DNA of 64,000 nucleotides from the NCBI GenBank assembly GCA_017460885.1, contig JAFUAB010000042.1, positions 1 to 64,000 on the forward strand, in the 5' to 3' direction. Below are positions 1 to 8,087 of this stretch, one piece after another (within the stretch, counting starts at the first letter, position 1; each line of letters starts with the position of its first letter). Source of the DNA: Lachnospiraceae bacterium. GTDB lineage: Bacteria > Bacillota > Clostridia > Lachnospirales > Lachnospiraceae. Below the pieces are notes generated by a model. That model was not told where the DNA came from. It searched no databases and was given only the letters and a program-made list of their open reading frames with translations. A program made the translations under genes and the position numbers.

Positions 1-1
1 A

Positions 2-133
2 TCTGATTTAAGGATTGCAACAAAAACGAAGTATGCAATCCATTCGACATTAATAACAACATATGAAGTGAAGGACACATCATATTCTGGGAATATACAG
101 GCTATCATAACTTCAGAAGAGTTGTTTGCGTAG
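2..133 (+). CDS. C-terminal end of a probable AAA-type ATP-binding protein (5' part outside the window)
   Basis: An open frame enters from the left edge and stops at TAG 131-133, giving about 43 residues. They include the stretches TKTKYAIHSTLITTYEV and SGNIQAIITSEELFA. From memory this pattern (a basic, threonine-rich strand, a YSG turn and a final DDLF/EELF-like tail) ends many Firmicutes ATP-binding proteins with a DUF4143-type C-terminus. The homology is recognition by eye of a short tail, so the family call is tentative. A stop in frame and reasonable coding character argue that a real gene ends here. Confidence 0.5.
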   Translation, partial: SDLRIATKTKYAIHSTLITTYEVKDTSYSGNIQAIITSEELFA

Positions 134-153
134 TTGATGATTAGCCGCCGCAC

Positions 154-175
154 ACTCGTGACTTTAGTCGTGAGT
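154..175 (+). other. Short RNA-type hairpin resembling an IS200/IS605-family end
   Basis: Positions 154-162 and 167-175 pair as a 9-bp stem around a TTTA loop, but only if two G-U wobbles (158:171 and 159:170) are allowed, so it is a better RNA hairpin than a DNA palindrome. The GACTTTAGTC centre resembles the hairpins I recall at the right ends of IS200/IS605 and IS1341-type elements (omega-RNA 3' ends). No TnpA or TnpB gene is in the window, so this would be a remnant or a chance resemblance. Confidence 0.25.
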
Positions 176-227
176 TAGGAAAGGGTCATGTTGAAATGGA
201 GTCGTGATTTTGCTATCATTTAATCAT

Positions 228-327
228 ATAGTCAACGAATTTAGTAATTGCCGTATGGCGAGCCATAATGCTGGAATTTATGGCAGTTATGGCTCGCCAA
301 AGTGCAATTGATTAATTCGTTTACTAT
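228..327. repeat. 100-nt long imperfect palindrome (MITE-like or structured RNA)
   Basis: The two halves of this segment are inverted copies. The inner 13-bp arms (256-268 and 287-299, TGGCGAGCCATAA and its complement) are perfect around an 18-nt loop. After a short asymmetric interruption the pairing resumes through AATTGC and continues with a few mismatches to the outer ATAGT/ACTAT ends at 228-232 and 323-327. It lies between the end of the upstream gene and yvyF. Its size and full-length symmetry suggest a small non-autonomous mobile element or a long hairpin RNA. No target-site duplication could be confirmed. Confidence 0.6.
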
Positions 328-383
328 AACTACACACGATACGGTATCATTTACCGTTTTCTTTGTTTGGGGAGACTGACACT

Positions 384-785
384 ATGGAAGTAAAAGCATG
401 CAGAGGTTGTGGGAGACTGTTTAATTATCTTGGGTTCGGACCTGCCTTTTGCCCGGAATGCAAGGACAGTCAGGAGGCTAAGTATCAGGAAGTCAAAGAG
501 TACGTCTGGGAGCATAAGGGAGTGAATATCGCTACGGTTTCCTCCGAATGCGATGTTTCCGAGAATCAGATAAGAGAGTGGATCAGAGAGGGACGTCTGG
601 AATTTGCACCCGGCATAGCAAACAACACATGCGAGAAGTGCGGAAAAACCATTCTCGGAGGACGTTTTTGCGATGCATGCAAAAAGGCAATGGTCGATAG
701 CCTCAACTCGGTATATGGCAGCAAAGCGCCCGCAAAGGAAGATAATGATACCGATCACAATGGACCCAGAATGAGATTTATTTAG
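384..785 (+). CDS. yvyF: YvyF-type flagellar-operon protein (zinc ribbon plus helix-turn-helix)
   Basis: The 133-residue protein has an N-terminal CxxC...CxxC zinc ribbon (C-R-G-C at about residues 6-9, C-P-E-C at 24-27). A middle helix-turn-helix-like segment follows, ending in IREWIREGRLEF. A second CxxC pair (CEKCGK, CDACKK) comes next, then a charged tail. This order matches the TIGR03826/YvyF family, encoded beside flgM in Bacillus flagellar operons; its biochemical role is poorly known. ATG 384 was chosen because GGGGAG at 369-374 lies 9 nt upstream; a TTG at 363 has no such site. No other flagellar gene is visible, so if the chromosome has a flagellar cluster this copy stands alone or at its edge. 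Confidence 0.75.
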   Translation: MEVKACRGCGRLFNYLGFGPAFCPECKDSQEAKYQEVKEYVWEHKGVNIATVSSECDVSENQIREWIREGRLEFAPGIANNTCEKCGKTILGGRFCDACKKAMVDSLNSVYGSKAPAKEDNDTDHNGPRMRFI

Positions 786-917
786 GTTAACGCTGTAGTT
801 ATCGACTAATTCCGCGATTTTTGGTATAACGGCTATATTTTTTAAATTTTCTGGACCTTTTTTGATTTTTGGTTCGTCTTCATTTATACAAGTGTAGTTG
901 ACCGGACAGATTTTTTC

Positions 918-946
918 TTGCAAAACCTTTACTTTATGAGTATAAT
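918..946 (+). promoter_or_regulatory. Probable sigma-A promoter for the large surface protein
   Basis: TTGCAA (918-923) and TATAAT (941-946) are separated by exactly 17 nt. This is a near-consensus vegetative promoter about 117 nt upstream of the start codon at 1063. The leader holds no obvious riboswitch. Confidence 0.6.
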
Positions 947-1062
947 GGTCGATACACTATATGAAATCCAAATTTACATCTTAGTTATCAAACCAAACAC
1001 GGAACGCCCGAACATCGAGCCGTATTTTGTGATAACCCCCTTAGGGAAAAGGAGGAATGATT

Positions 1063-4000
1063 ATGAAGAAGGCAAGGTTTTGGGCTCTTTTAATGACCGC
1101 AGTTCTGGTCTTCTCAACACTCAGCAACGATTATATAGTGGCCAGCGCATCCGAGGGCGAGCCGGTAGTAGAGGAGGAAGAACCTGTATTTACCGAAGCT
1201 GACGGCTATTCGCTTACCATGGTCGACAGTCTGGGTTCGGATTATACAGATGCCGGTGATGAAGGAGCCGATAAAGAATCCGAAGGATCTGACGGATCCG
1301 GAGCAGACGAAGGGGGAGCAGAGGGTTCTTCTTCCGAACCGGGTACGGATAATGAATCTGAGGGCAGCGATAATTCTGATCAGACAGAGCAGGGCGTTGA
1401 ACCTGTTCAGGATAATACCGATGAGGATTCTGATAATAATGAAGATGAACAGAAGCCTCAGGAGCCTGTCGAAACCAATACGGAAGAGCTTACCGATCCC
1501 GCACAGGAGAATCCGGATGCACAGCCCGGTGCGCCTGTGGATGAGACCTTAGATCCCGATAACAAGGAGAAGGAAGTCCCCGAGGAGGAAGAAACCGAGG
1601 AAACCAAAGAGGAGACCGAAGAGGAAGCAGTCAAGACTCCGGTAGATACATCCTATACGATCAAATGGGTTGAGGTTGATGAAAACGGTGCCGTGAAGTC
1701 TGCCATCAAAACCAAAACCGGTGAAGGAAAAGCAGGCGATGAGGTTTCCGTGGAAGCCGAAGACAAGAAGTACGAGGGTTACGAGTATGCGGGTATAGAT
1801 CCGGCTGCCGGCTTAATTACACTTGCTGAAGAAAAGGATAAGAATGTCATCACGATTTCTTTTAAAAAGGTAAAAGAACCCGAACCCGAGCCGGAGAAAA
1901 AACCGGAGAACAATGATTCCGTACTTGTACATGGACAGAACGACTATAAGGTAAAATACAGTGTCGGCGGAGCTGCCAGTGAGTATGGCGGCAGTGTCCG
2001 TATGTATCCCGAAAACGGAGAAAAGGTGATCGGAACCAGATACAGAGATCTGGACGTGGAAAGCTATACAATAGAGAAGAGCAGTGCCTTTTTGGCAAAG
2101 ATCGGACAGTACACCGGGTATGACGTAGAGTGGGATTCCTATGAGTGGACCAGTTCCAAGGAGGTACATATCAACGGAAGTCTGGTCGGTAACGTCACGG
2201 TTCAGTATGTCGATGCCGACAATCGTGATGCGGTTCTGCAGACAGAGACGATCACCGGTCGCTTTAATTATCTGAACGGCAATAAGGTAACCGCATCACC
2301 CATTGATATCCCCGGATATACCTATGTAGGCAACGGCAACGAGAGCACCGGCTTCCATGCGAATGCCGAGGATAACGTAATTAAGCTTAGATATTCCAGG
2401 AGCGAAGATATCACCTATACCGTACAGTGGATCGATGTTGATACCGACGAGGTATTTAAAACCGATGTCAGACCGGGCGGCAAAAAGATCGGTGCCGTGG
2501 TTCGTGTATCCGATGATGAGAGAAAGGGCGCCGGAACCCCTGCCGGTTATGTATATCTTGAGGCTGATCCCGAGTATGCACAGCTGACTCTTGCCGAGGA
2601 TTCCGAGAAGAATGTCATCAAAATGTTCTATAAGAAGCTTACGGGCTATTCGGTACATTTTTATTACGAGGATGAAAACGGCAACTTTATTGAAGACACC
2701 TCGGAAACCGTTACCGAGGAAAAGTTCAAGAGCGGTGATAAGGTTTCTTATGAAAAGAAGGTTTCCGACAAGAAGACTGTAGATGGCATCAGCTATACCC
2801 TGGATAAGACAAAGAGCAGGCTGATCATTGAATCAGCAGGGCTTACCGCCGATGACAACAGGATTGAGGTATATTACAGCAGAGCAAATTACCGCTACAG
2901 AGTATCGGTATATTATGAAAATGCTTCGCACGACGGATTCGGTAATCCCGTTAATAAGGATTATGACGACGGCAGGCAGGGGACTGATCTTGACTATACT
3001 CCCGATCAGGAGATCGTGAAGGACAACATCACCTACAGGCTTATAGAAGAGGACAGCATAACACATATTGATGCCGGAGATATCAAGGTTAGCAACAATG
3101 CCGGCGACAATGTTATCAAGCTTTACTATAAGAGGGCAAATAACGAGGTATGGTTCTCTATCCTTTATCCCGGCGAAGGTCAGGTTGACTATCGCCCGCA
3201 GAATACGGCGAGATTTTATCCTACCAGGATACAGGGACAGGGATACTGGAAAGGTACCGCGGATTTCCTCGACGATGGAACCTGGTATGTATATAACTGG
3301 GAGAACGGCATCAATTTCAGCGATTACAATATCCAGATGTCATCCGAGGCTCAGGCCGGATTGGATGCATATCTGGCAGAAGCGTATCCCGGACAGAATG
3401 TACATGTTGTATGGTATAACTATAAGAACGACAATCATGAGTGGGGCAAGCCCTGGTATGTAAACGGATATGTAGTTGCCGACGGAGCTGAAGAGCTTGT
3501 GCTGGCTACATATGATCAGAACTTCAGCGGCGGTACCGTATATAAGGACACCGAGTTCAAAAAGGGCGCCAACTATACGATCCTCGGTTCCTCGGGAGAC
3601 AACGCATACGGGCTGACACAGCGTGAAGGATATACGTTCCTTGGCTGGTCAGAGAATAAGAATGCCGAGACGGCAGATTACCAGCCGGGTCAGACCGTGG
3701 AAATGAACAAGGCATATACCTTCTATGCGGTTTGGCAGCAGAATATAAGCGGTGAGATCACGGTGACCGCGGCTACCGGATCCAAGACCTATGATGGCAA
3801 AGCACTGACCGACAGTAATTATACTGTATCAGGTGATCTGCCCGAGGGTCTGGATGTAAGCGTTACCGTATCCGGAGACAGTACCATTACCGATGTTGGT
3901 ACAACAGCCAACAGAATAGAGTCGGTAGTTATAAAGGATTCCAAGGGCGAGGATGTAACCTCGAAGCTGACGGTCAACAAAATAGACGGAACCCTGACGG

Positions 4001-6744
4001 TGCTCCCTGCGTTGCTTACGATCAAAACCGGTTCTGCATCCAAGACCTATGATTCCAATGCACTTACCGAAGGGTCAGCCACGATCTCCGGCCTTGTAAA
4101 CGGTGAGACCGCTTCCGTGACAGCCACAGGTTCGATCACCGAGGTCGGCAGCACTGCCAATACCTACAGGATGGACTGGGGAACCGCTAAAAAAGGAAAT
4201 TACAGTATAACGGAGGATCTGGGAACCCTTACCGTTACAAAAACAAATGCTGAGATCAAGGTGACCGTAACAGGCGGTACCTACAGATATGACGGCATGA
4301 TGCATACCGCAAGTGTTGATGTAACAGGTATCCCCGCGGGCTACAGCCTGGCAGATGCATCGTCATCAACCGGACGCAGGAATGTGGGTACTTCGTATGC
4401 CGTATGTGACACGCTCCGTATCGTAAATGCCGGCGGCAAGGATGTAACCGCCGATATGAATATCACTTATGACCTGAGCAGAGCTGCGATAACTGTTACT
4501 CCCGCACCTGTGACGATAGTAACCGGCAGCGCATCCAAGGTTTATGACGGTTCTCCTCTCAGCGAAGCCTCAGCTGAGATCAGAGGTCTCGCAGCCGGTG
4601 AGACAGCATCGATCACGGCTACAGGATCCATAACCGAGGTCGGAACTGCGGTTAATACCTATAGCGTTGCCTGGAACGAGCTGGATCTTGGCAACTACAC
4701 GATCACGGAAAGACTCGGTACTCTTAAGGTTACGGAATCTTCTGCAACTGTAACCGTTGCAGTCACAGGCGGAACCCATGCCTATGATGGAAAGGCACAC
4801 GGAGCCGAAGTGCAGGTGATCGGATTACCGGCAGGTTATTCTGTAAGAACCGCAGTCTCCAATGCTTCCATAACTAATGTGGGCTATGTGGATGCGGTAT
4901 GTGATGAGCTGCAGATCGTTAACTTAAGCGGTGAGGATGTTACCTCCAGATTGAATATAGTCAACGAGTCAACCGGCAGGGTTGCTGTAACACCGGCAGT
5001 TGTTACCGTTACCACGGGTTCAGCCGAGAAGAAATATGACGGCAAGCCTCTGACAGAAAATACCGCAGAGATATCGGGACTTATCGGTTCCGAAACGGCA
5101 AAAGTTACCGCCGTCGGAACCATTACGGGAGTCGGAGTTGTGCCCAATGATTATAGTATCAGCTGGGGAACGGCAGATCCCGGAAACTACACAGTAGTAG
5201 AACAGCTCGGTACACTTACCGTTACTACCAATAACGCGGAAATAAAGCTTATTGCGGCTTCCGATACCAAGGTATATGACGGACAGCCTCTGACAGCCGA
5301 TAAGGTAAGTGCGGAAGGACTGCCTGCAGGCTTTACATTTGAAGCAAAAGCAACCGGTTCTCAGACAGATGTCGGAACCGGAGTAAATGAGATCAGCCCC
5401 GGCTATATCATTAAGGACAGCACCGGAGCGGATGTGACATCTTCCTTTACAAGCATTGAGACAGTAAGCGGTGAACTGACTGTAACCGGATTACCTGTAA
5501 CGATCACCACCGGAAGCGCTTCCAGAGTTTACGACGGCACTCCGCTCACCAGGGATGAGGCAGATATCACCGGTCTGGCAGCAGGCGAGACTGCGCAGGT
5601 AACCGCTACGGGTACCATAACCGAGGTAGGAAAGACCGAAAACACTTATACGATAGACTGGGGCACTCTGAATAAGGACAATTACGAGATAACCGAGAAG
5701 CTTGGTACGTTGGAGATCACAGAGTCCAATGAGGAGATCCTTGTAACGGTAGTCGGAGGAACCTATGTATATGACGGTAAAGCACACGGGGCTGTGGTTT
5801 ACGTAGGAAATAACGTTTCCGGAAACGGAGAAGTCTCTAATCTCGGAGCATCCGTCGGCGGACTTCCCGCAGGCTACAGCGTGAGAGAGGCTTCATCTGA
5901 TACCTCACTTACAAATGTCGGAAGTGAAGATGCGAAATGCGATAAGCTGGTTATAGTGAATGCGTCAGGCGAGGATGTTACTTCCAGACTGAATATCAGG
6001 TATGATCTGGATAATTCAGAATTGACCGTCACACCTGCACCGGTTACGGCGAAGACCGAAAGTGCTTCCAGGTATTACAACGGTAAGGAGCTTACTGCAC
6101 CGGGCAGCGTTAACGGATTGGCAGGCGATGACAATGATAAGGTTGTATTTACCATAACAGGATCCCAGACAAAAGTAGGATCAAGTATAAACACGTATAC
6201 GATCGATTGGGGTGATGCCCTGGCCGGAAACTATACTGTGATTGAAGAGCTTGGTACACTAACGGTAAAGAGGAATCCGGAGCCTTCATCTGATGAGCCC
6301 TCGACCGGGGACACTACAGGAGGAGAGCCTGTATCCGATCCCGGAGAAACTACACCGACACCGGCTTCTGATCCCACAACAGGTAATAATAATGCACCGA
6401 CACCTGTGGTTCCGACGGTTACCTCTAATCCGGAGGCACCTTCGGGAACCCCCACTCCTATAGTTGATGCGTCGGTAATAAACGGAACGCCTATAGCAGA
6501 TGAGCCGGTACCGCTTGCGAATCCCGCAGATGTGCTTGGGGCATCCAGAGGAATAGAAGCAGATGCGTCCTCCATACTCGGAGCAAGAGTAGCGGCAGCC
6601 AACGCAGGAGTACTCGGAGCGAGACGTGATGCGCAGACCTCCGATTCCAACCAGATGGCACTTTATCTGATACTGATGGGTATCGCCACAGGTGTCGGCG
6701 GTGCGTACGTCAGCAGCCGCAAGAGACATGAACATGAGGTATAA
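1063..6744 (+). CDS. Large secreted, wall-anchored repeat protein with MucBP-like, InlB B-like and YDG modules
   Basis: This 1893-residue protein begins with a signal peptide (MKKARFWALLMTAVLVFST, likely cut after ASA). Next come about 170 residues rich in Asp/Glu/Ser/Pro. Five beta-type modules of 65-80 residues follow, each ending in a xxxKxxYxR/K strand and resembling MucBP-type repeats. Then there is an InlB B-like repeat (GYTFLGWSENKN...FYAVW), ten YDG-type modules, a Pro/Thr linker, three LGA-R/S motifs, the sequence QTSDSN, one membrane segment and a basic tail SSRKRHEHEV. The end is a sortase-type sorting region with QTSD in place of LPxTG, as I recall for other Lachnospiraceae wall proteins. 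ATG 1063 was preferred to ATG 1057 because the ribosome site at 1048-1055 is 7 nt away. Its likely role is adhesion or surface coat; the ligand is unknown. It has its own promoter and terminator. Confidence 0.8.
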   Translation: MKKARFWALLMTAVLVFSTLSNDYIVASASEGEPVVEEEEPVFTEADGYSLTMVDSLGSDYTDAGDEGADKESEGSDGSGADEGGAEGSSSEPGTDNESEGSDNSDQTEQGVEPVQDNTDEDSDNNEDEQKPQEPVETNTEELTDPAQENPDAQPGAPVDETLDPDNKEKEVPEEEETEETKEETEEEAVKTPVDTSYTIKWVEVDENGAVKSAIKTKTGEGKAGDEVSVEAEDKKYEGYEYAGIDPAAGLITLAEEKDKNVITISFKKVKEPEPEPEKKPENNDSVLVHGQNDYKVKYSVGGAASEYGGSVRMYPENGEKVIGTRYRDLDVESYTIEKSSAFLAKIGQYTGYDVEWDSYEWTSSKEVHINGSLVGNVTVQYVDADNRDAVLQTETITGRFNYLNGNKVTASPIDIPGYTYVGNGNESTGFHANAEDNVIKLRYSRSEDITYTVQWIDVDTDEVFKTDVRPGGKKIGAVVRVSDDERKGAGTPAGYVYLEADPEYAQLTLAEDSEKNVIKMFYKKLTGYSVHFYYEDENGNFIEDTSETVTEEKFKSGDKVSYEKKVSDKKTVDGISYTLDKTKSRLIIESAGLTADDNRIEVYYSRANYRYRVSVYYENASHDGFGNPVNKDYDDGRQGTDLDYTPDQEIVKDNITYRLIEEDSITHIDAGDIKVSNNAGDNVIKLYYKRANNEVWFSILYPGEGQVDYRPQNTARFYPTRIQGQGYWKGTADFLDDGTWYVYNWENGINFSDYNIQMSSEAQAGLDAYLAEAYPGQNVHVVWYNYKNDNHEWGKPWYVNGYVVADGAEELVLATYDQNFSGGTVYKDTEFKKGANYTILGSSGDNAYGLTQREGYTFLGWSENKNAETADYQPGQTVEMNKAYTFYAVWQQNISGEITVTAATGSKTYDGKALTDSNYTVSGDLPEGLDVSVTVSGDSTITDVGTTANRIESVVIKDSKGEDVTSKLTVNKIDGTLTVLPALLTIKTGSASKTYDSNALTEGSATISGLVNGETASVTATGSITEVGSTANTYRMDWGTAKKGNYSITEDLGTLTVTKTNAEIKVTVTGGTYRYDGMMHTASVDVTGIPAGYSLADASSSTGRRNVGTSYAVCDTLRIVNAGGKDVTADMNITYDLSRAAITVTPAPVTIVTGSASKVYDGSPLSEASAEIRGLAAGETASITATGSITEVGTAVNTYSVAWNELDLGNYTITERLGTLKVTESSATVTVAVTGGTHAYDGKAHGAEVQVIGLPAGYSVRTAVSNASITNVGYVDAVCDELQIVNLSGEDVTSRLNIVNESTGRVAVTPAVVTVTTGSAEKKYDGKPLTENTAEISGLIGSETAKVTAVGTITGVGVVPNDYSISWGTADPGNYTVVEQLGTLTVTTNNAEIKLIAASDTKVYDGQPLTADKVSAEGLPAGFTFEAKATGSQTDVGTGVNEISPGYIIKDSTGADVTSSFTSIETVSGELTVTGLPVTITTGSASRVYDGTPLTRDEADITGLAAGETAQVTATGTITEVGKTENTYTIDWGTLNKDNYEITEKLGTLEITESNEEILVTVVGGTYVYDGKAHGAVVYVGNNVSGNGEVSNLGASVGGLPAGYSVREASSDTSLTNVGSEDAKCDKLVIVNASGEDVTSRLNIRYDLDNSELTVTPAPVTAKTESASRYYNGKELTAPGSVNGLAGDDNDKVVFTITGSQTKVGSSINTYTIDWGDALAGNYTVIEELGTLTVKRNPEPSSDEPSTGDTTGGEPVSDPGETTPTPASDPTTGNNNAPTPVVPTVTSNPEAPSGTPTPIVDASVINGTPIADEPVPLANPADVLGASRGIEADASSILGARVAAANAGVLGARRDAQTSDSNQMALYLILMGIATGVGGAYVSSRKRHEHEV
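3751..6270 (+). repeat. Ten tandem YDG-type modules in strict two-type alternation
   Basis: Ten modules of about 84 residues each carry the signature xTxxYDGxxLT or xxYDGKAHG. They alternate without a break. One type (modules 1, 3, 5, 7, 9) carries GLPAGYS and GEDVTS motifs. The other (2, 4, 6, 8, 10) carries GETAxVTATG, ITEVG and GNYxIxExLGTL motifs. Module 9 has an insertion of about 18 residues (NNVSGNGEVSNLG region). The pattern implies growth by duplication of a two-module unit of about 500 bp. Confidence 0.8.
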
Positions 6745-6762
6745 TGCATAAACGGTTTCAAT

Positions 6763-6795
6763 GAGAGGATCCCCTGAGGGTCCTCTCTTTTTTTG
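6763..6795 (+). terminator. Rho-independent terminator after the surface protein gene
   Basis: A GAGAGGA-T-CCC / GGG-T-CCTCTC stem (6763-6773 with 6778-6787) is followed by a run of seven T. It lies 18 nt after the stop codon. Confidence 0.85.
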
Positions 6796-6822
6796 ACACT
6801 CGGGGACGGAGTCACGGTGTCA
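6794..6822 (+). repeat. 29-nt GGGGACGG palindromic element, arm type TGACAC
   Basis: Arms TGACAC (6794-6799) and GTGTCA (6817-6822) flank a core containing CGGGGACGGAGTCA, followed by TTTTGAC. It is one of the dispersed family also found at 8059, 10870, 16404, 31731, 31762, 36092, 44834, 59206 and 59237. This copy directly abuts the T-run of the terminator. Confidence 0.75.
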
Positions 6823-6840
6823 TTTTGACAAACCGGTTAC

Positions 6841-6930
6841 ATTCCGATGCAGATAACCACCCCCAATGCTACTTCGATGCAGATAACTACCCTTGATTCT
6901 ACTTTGACGCAGATAACTGCCCCTCGATAC
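6841..6930. repeat. Three tandem 30-bp repeats
   Basis: Three units of exactly 30 bp (6841-6870, 6871-6900, 6901-6930) share GATGCAGATAAC or GACGCAGATAAC at the same phase, followed by C-rich stretches. Elsewhere the units differ at several positions. They sit between the element at 6794 and the promoter region of the GH43 gene at 7111. No function is evident; three units without separate spacers do not make a CRISPR array. Confidence 0.65.
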
Positions 6931-7010
6931 ACCGTTACAATACGCACAAAACAAGCGGAAAATATATGTAGTATTTTGATAGTTGCAGGTTTCGGCATCA
7001 TATGATATTC

Positions 7011-7028
7011 TTTTAGAAGATACTAAAA
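7011..7028. promoter_or_regulatory. Candidate operator upstream of the GH43 gene
   Basis: TTTTAG-N6-CTAAAA is a perfect 6-6-6 palindrome. It begins 4 nt downstream of a -10-like TATGAT (7001-7006), where a bound repressor would block transcription. The same architecture recurs at 9199-9216, and one-mismatch versions occur at 9073, 11013 and 11137. Binding by the ArsR-like regulator encoded at 8085-9002 is an inference from location. Confidence 0.55.
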
Positions 7029-7110
7029 TAATTTGGATAAATAAAAACAATATTCAATTAGCTCTTACAGCAGATAAGAGATTTATAAGAAGTATTGAGG
7101 AGAAATAAAT

Positions 7111-8061
7111 ATGGATGCAAATTTCGATTACCTGAAGCCCTGGATATTTCAGAGGGCTGATCCTTTTGTGACCCGATATGGGGATTATTATTACTTCACG
7201 GCGTCGGTTCCGGAGTATGACCGCATAGTGCTGCGCAGGTCTAAAACGTTGACCGGCCTGTCTGATTCCGAAGAGCGGATACTTTGGACATGCCATGAGA
7301 GCGGTCCCATGAGCAAGCATATCTGGGCGCCCGAGATGCACTATGTGTTCGGCAGGTATTATATTTATTTTGCCGGCGGAGAGAAAGATGACATCTGGAA
7401 GATCCGTCCTTACGTGCTGGAGTGTACGGGGCAGGATCCGTACGCAGATCCGTGGATCGAAGCAGGCCCGATGCGGTGTGCAGATGACGACGAGTTCTCG
7501 TTCAGGGCTTTTTCGCTGGATGCGACGATATTTGAGGATGTCGGAGAGTATTACTACGTCTGGGCGGAAAAGGTAGGCGTTGGCAAACAGATCAGCAACC
7601 TTTACATAGCTAAGATGGAAAGCGCCTGCAAGCTGAAGACCGTGCAGGTTCTGCTCACGACACCCGATTATGACTGGGAAAGGATCGGCTTTTGGGTTAA
7701 CGAGGGTCCCGGAGTGATCAGACGCGGTGACAACCTGTACCTGACCTATTCGGCCAGTGAGACCGGCGCGGATTACTGCGTGGGTATGCTGAGTGCAAAG
7801 AGCGGAACAGACTTGCTTGATCCTCTGAACTGGACCAAGGAGAGACACCCGGTGCTTCAGACTGATGCTTCGATAGGCCTGTACGGCCCCGGACACAATT
7901 CTTTCGTAAAGGACGAAGACGGGCGTGATATTATGGTCTATCATGCGCGTACCGAGTCCAAAATAGAAGGCGATCCGTTGTATAACCCGAATCGCCATGC
8001 ATTTTTGATGTTAGTGAACTGGGACGAGAATGATCGTCCGGTGTTCAGATATCGAAAGTGA
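7111..8061 (+). CDS. Cytoplasmic GH43 family glycosidase (probable alpha-L-arabinofuranosidase or arabinosidase)
   Basis: The 316-residue protein has no signal peptide and is close to a bare five-bladed GH43 catalytic domain. The three expected acidic residues can be placed: Asp17 in RADPFV (base), Asp137 in SLDATIF (pKa modulator) and Glu198 in NEGPGV (acid). Hallmark blade motifs such as IWAPEMHY are present. GH43 enzymes remove arabinose or xylose from plant glycans. The neighbouring endo-arabinanase and GH51 gene make arabino-oligosaccharides the likely substrate. GAGGAG at 7097-7102 supports the ATG. The stop codon TGA (8059-8061) is the end of a 29-nt palindromic element. Confidence 0.85.
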   Translation: MDANFDYLKPWIFQRADPFVTRYGDYYYFTASVPEYDRIVLRRSKTLTGLSDSEERILWTCHESGPMSKHIWAPEMHYVFGRYYIYFAGGEKDDIWKIRPYVLECTGQDPYADPWIEAGPMRCADDDEFSFRAFSLDATIFEDVGEYYYVWAEKVGVGKQISNLYIAKMESACKLKTVQVLLTTPDYDWERIGFWVNEGPGVIRRGDNLYLTYSASETGADYCVGMLSAKSGTDLLDPLNWTKERHPVLQTDASIGLYGPGHNSFVKDEDGRDIMVYHARTESKIEGDPLYNPNRHAFLMLVNWDENDRPVFRYRK

Positions 8062-8087
8062 CCTACTGACCCCGTCCCCGAGGGTCA
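8059..8087 (-). repeat. 29-nt GGGGACGG element shared by two convergent stop codons
   Basis: Read on the minus strand it starts TGACCC, contains CGGGGACGG and ends AGGTCA. Its left end (plus strand TGA 8059-8061) is the stop codon of the GH43 gene. Its right end (TCA 8085-8087) is the complement of the stop codon of the regulator gene. The element therefore fills the whole convergent junction and could act as a two-way transcript end. Confidence 0.75.

Noticed and set aside
799-923. Minus-strand frame with a protein-like start (QEKICPVNYTCINEDEPKIK...) between yvyF and the surface protein gene
   Set aside because: About 42 codons look coding, but the frame then runs antisense through yvyF, has no good ribosome site and no recognisable family. 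It may be a gene remnant but cannot be supported.
6841-6930. Possible CRISPR array from the 30-bp period
   Set aside because: The units are directly adjacent and degenerate, without unique spacers, and no cas genes are present.
7054-7998. Long minus-strand open frame opposite the GH43 gene
   Set aside because: The plus strand encodes a complete GH43 domain with all catalytic acids; the antisense frame has no ribosome site or family resemblance.
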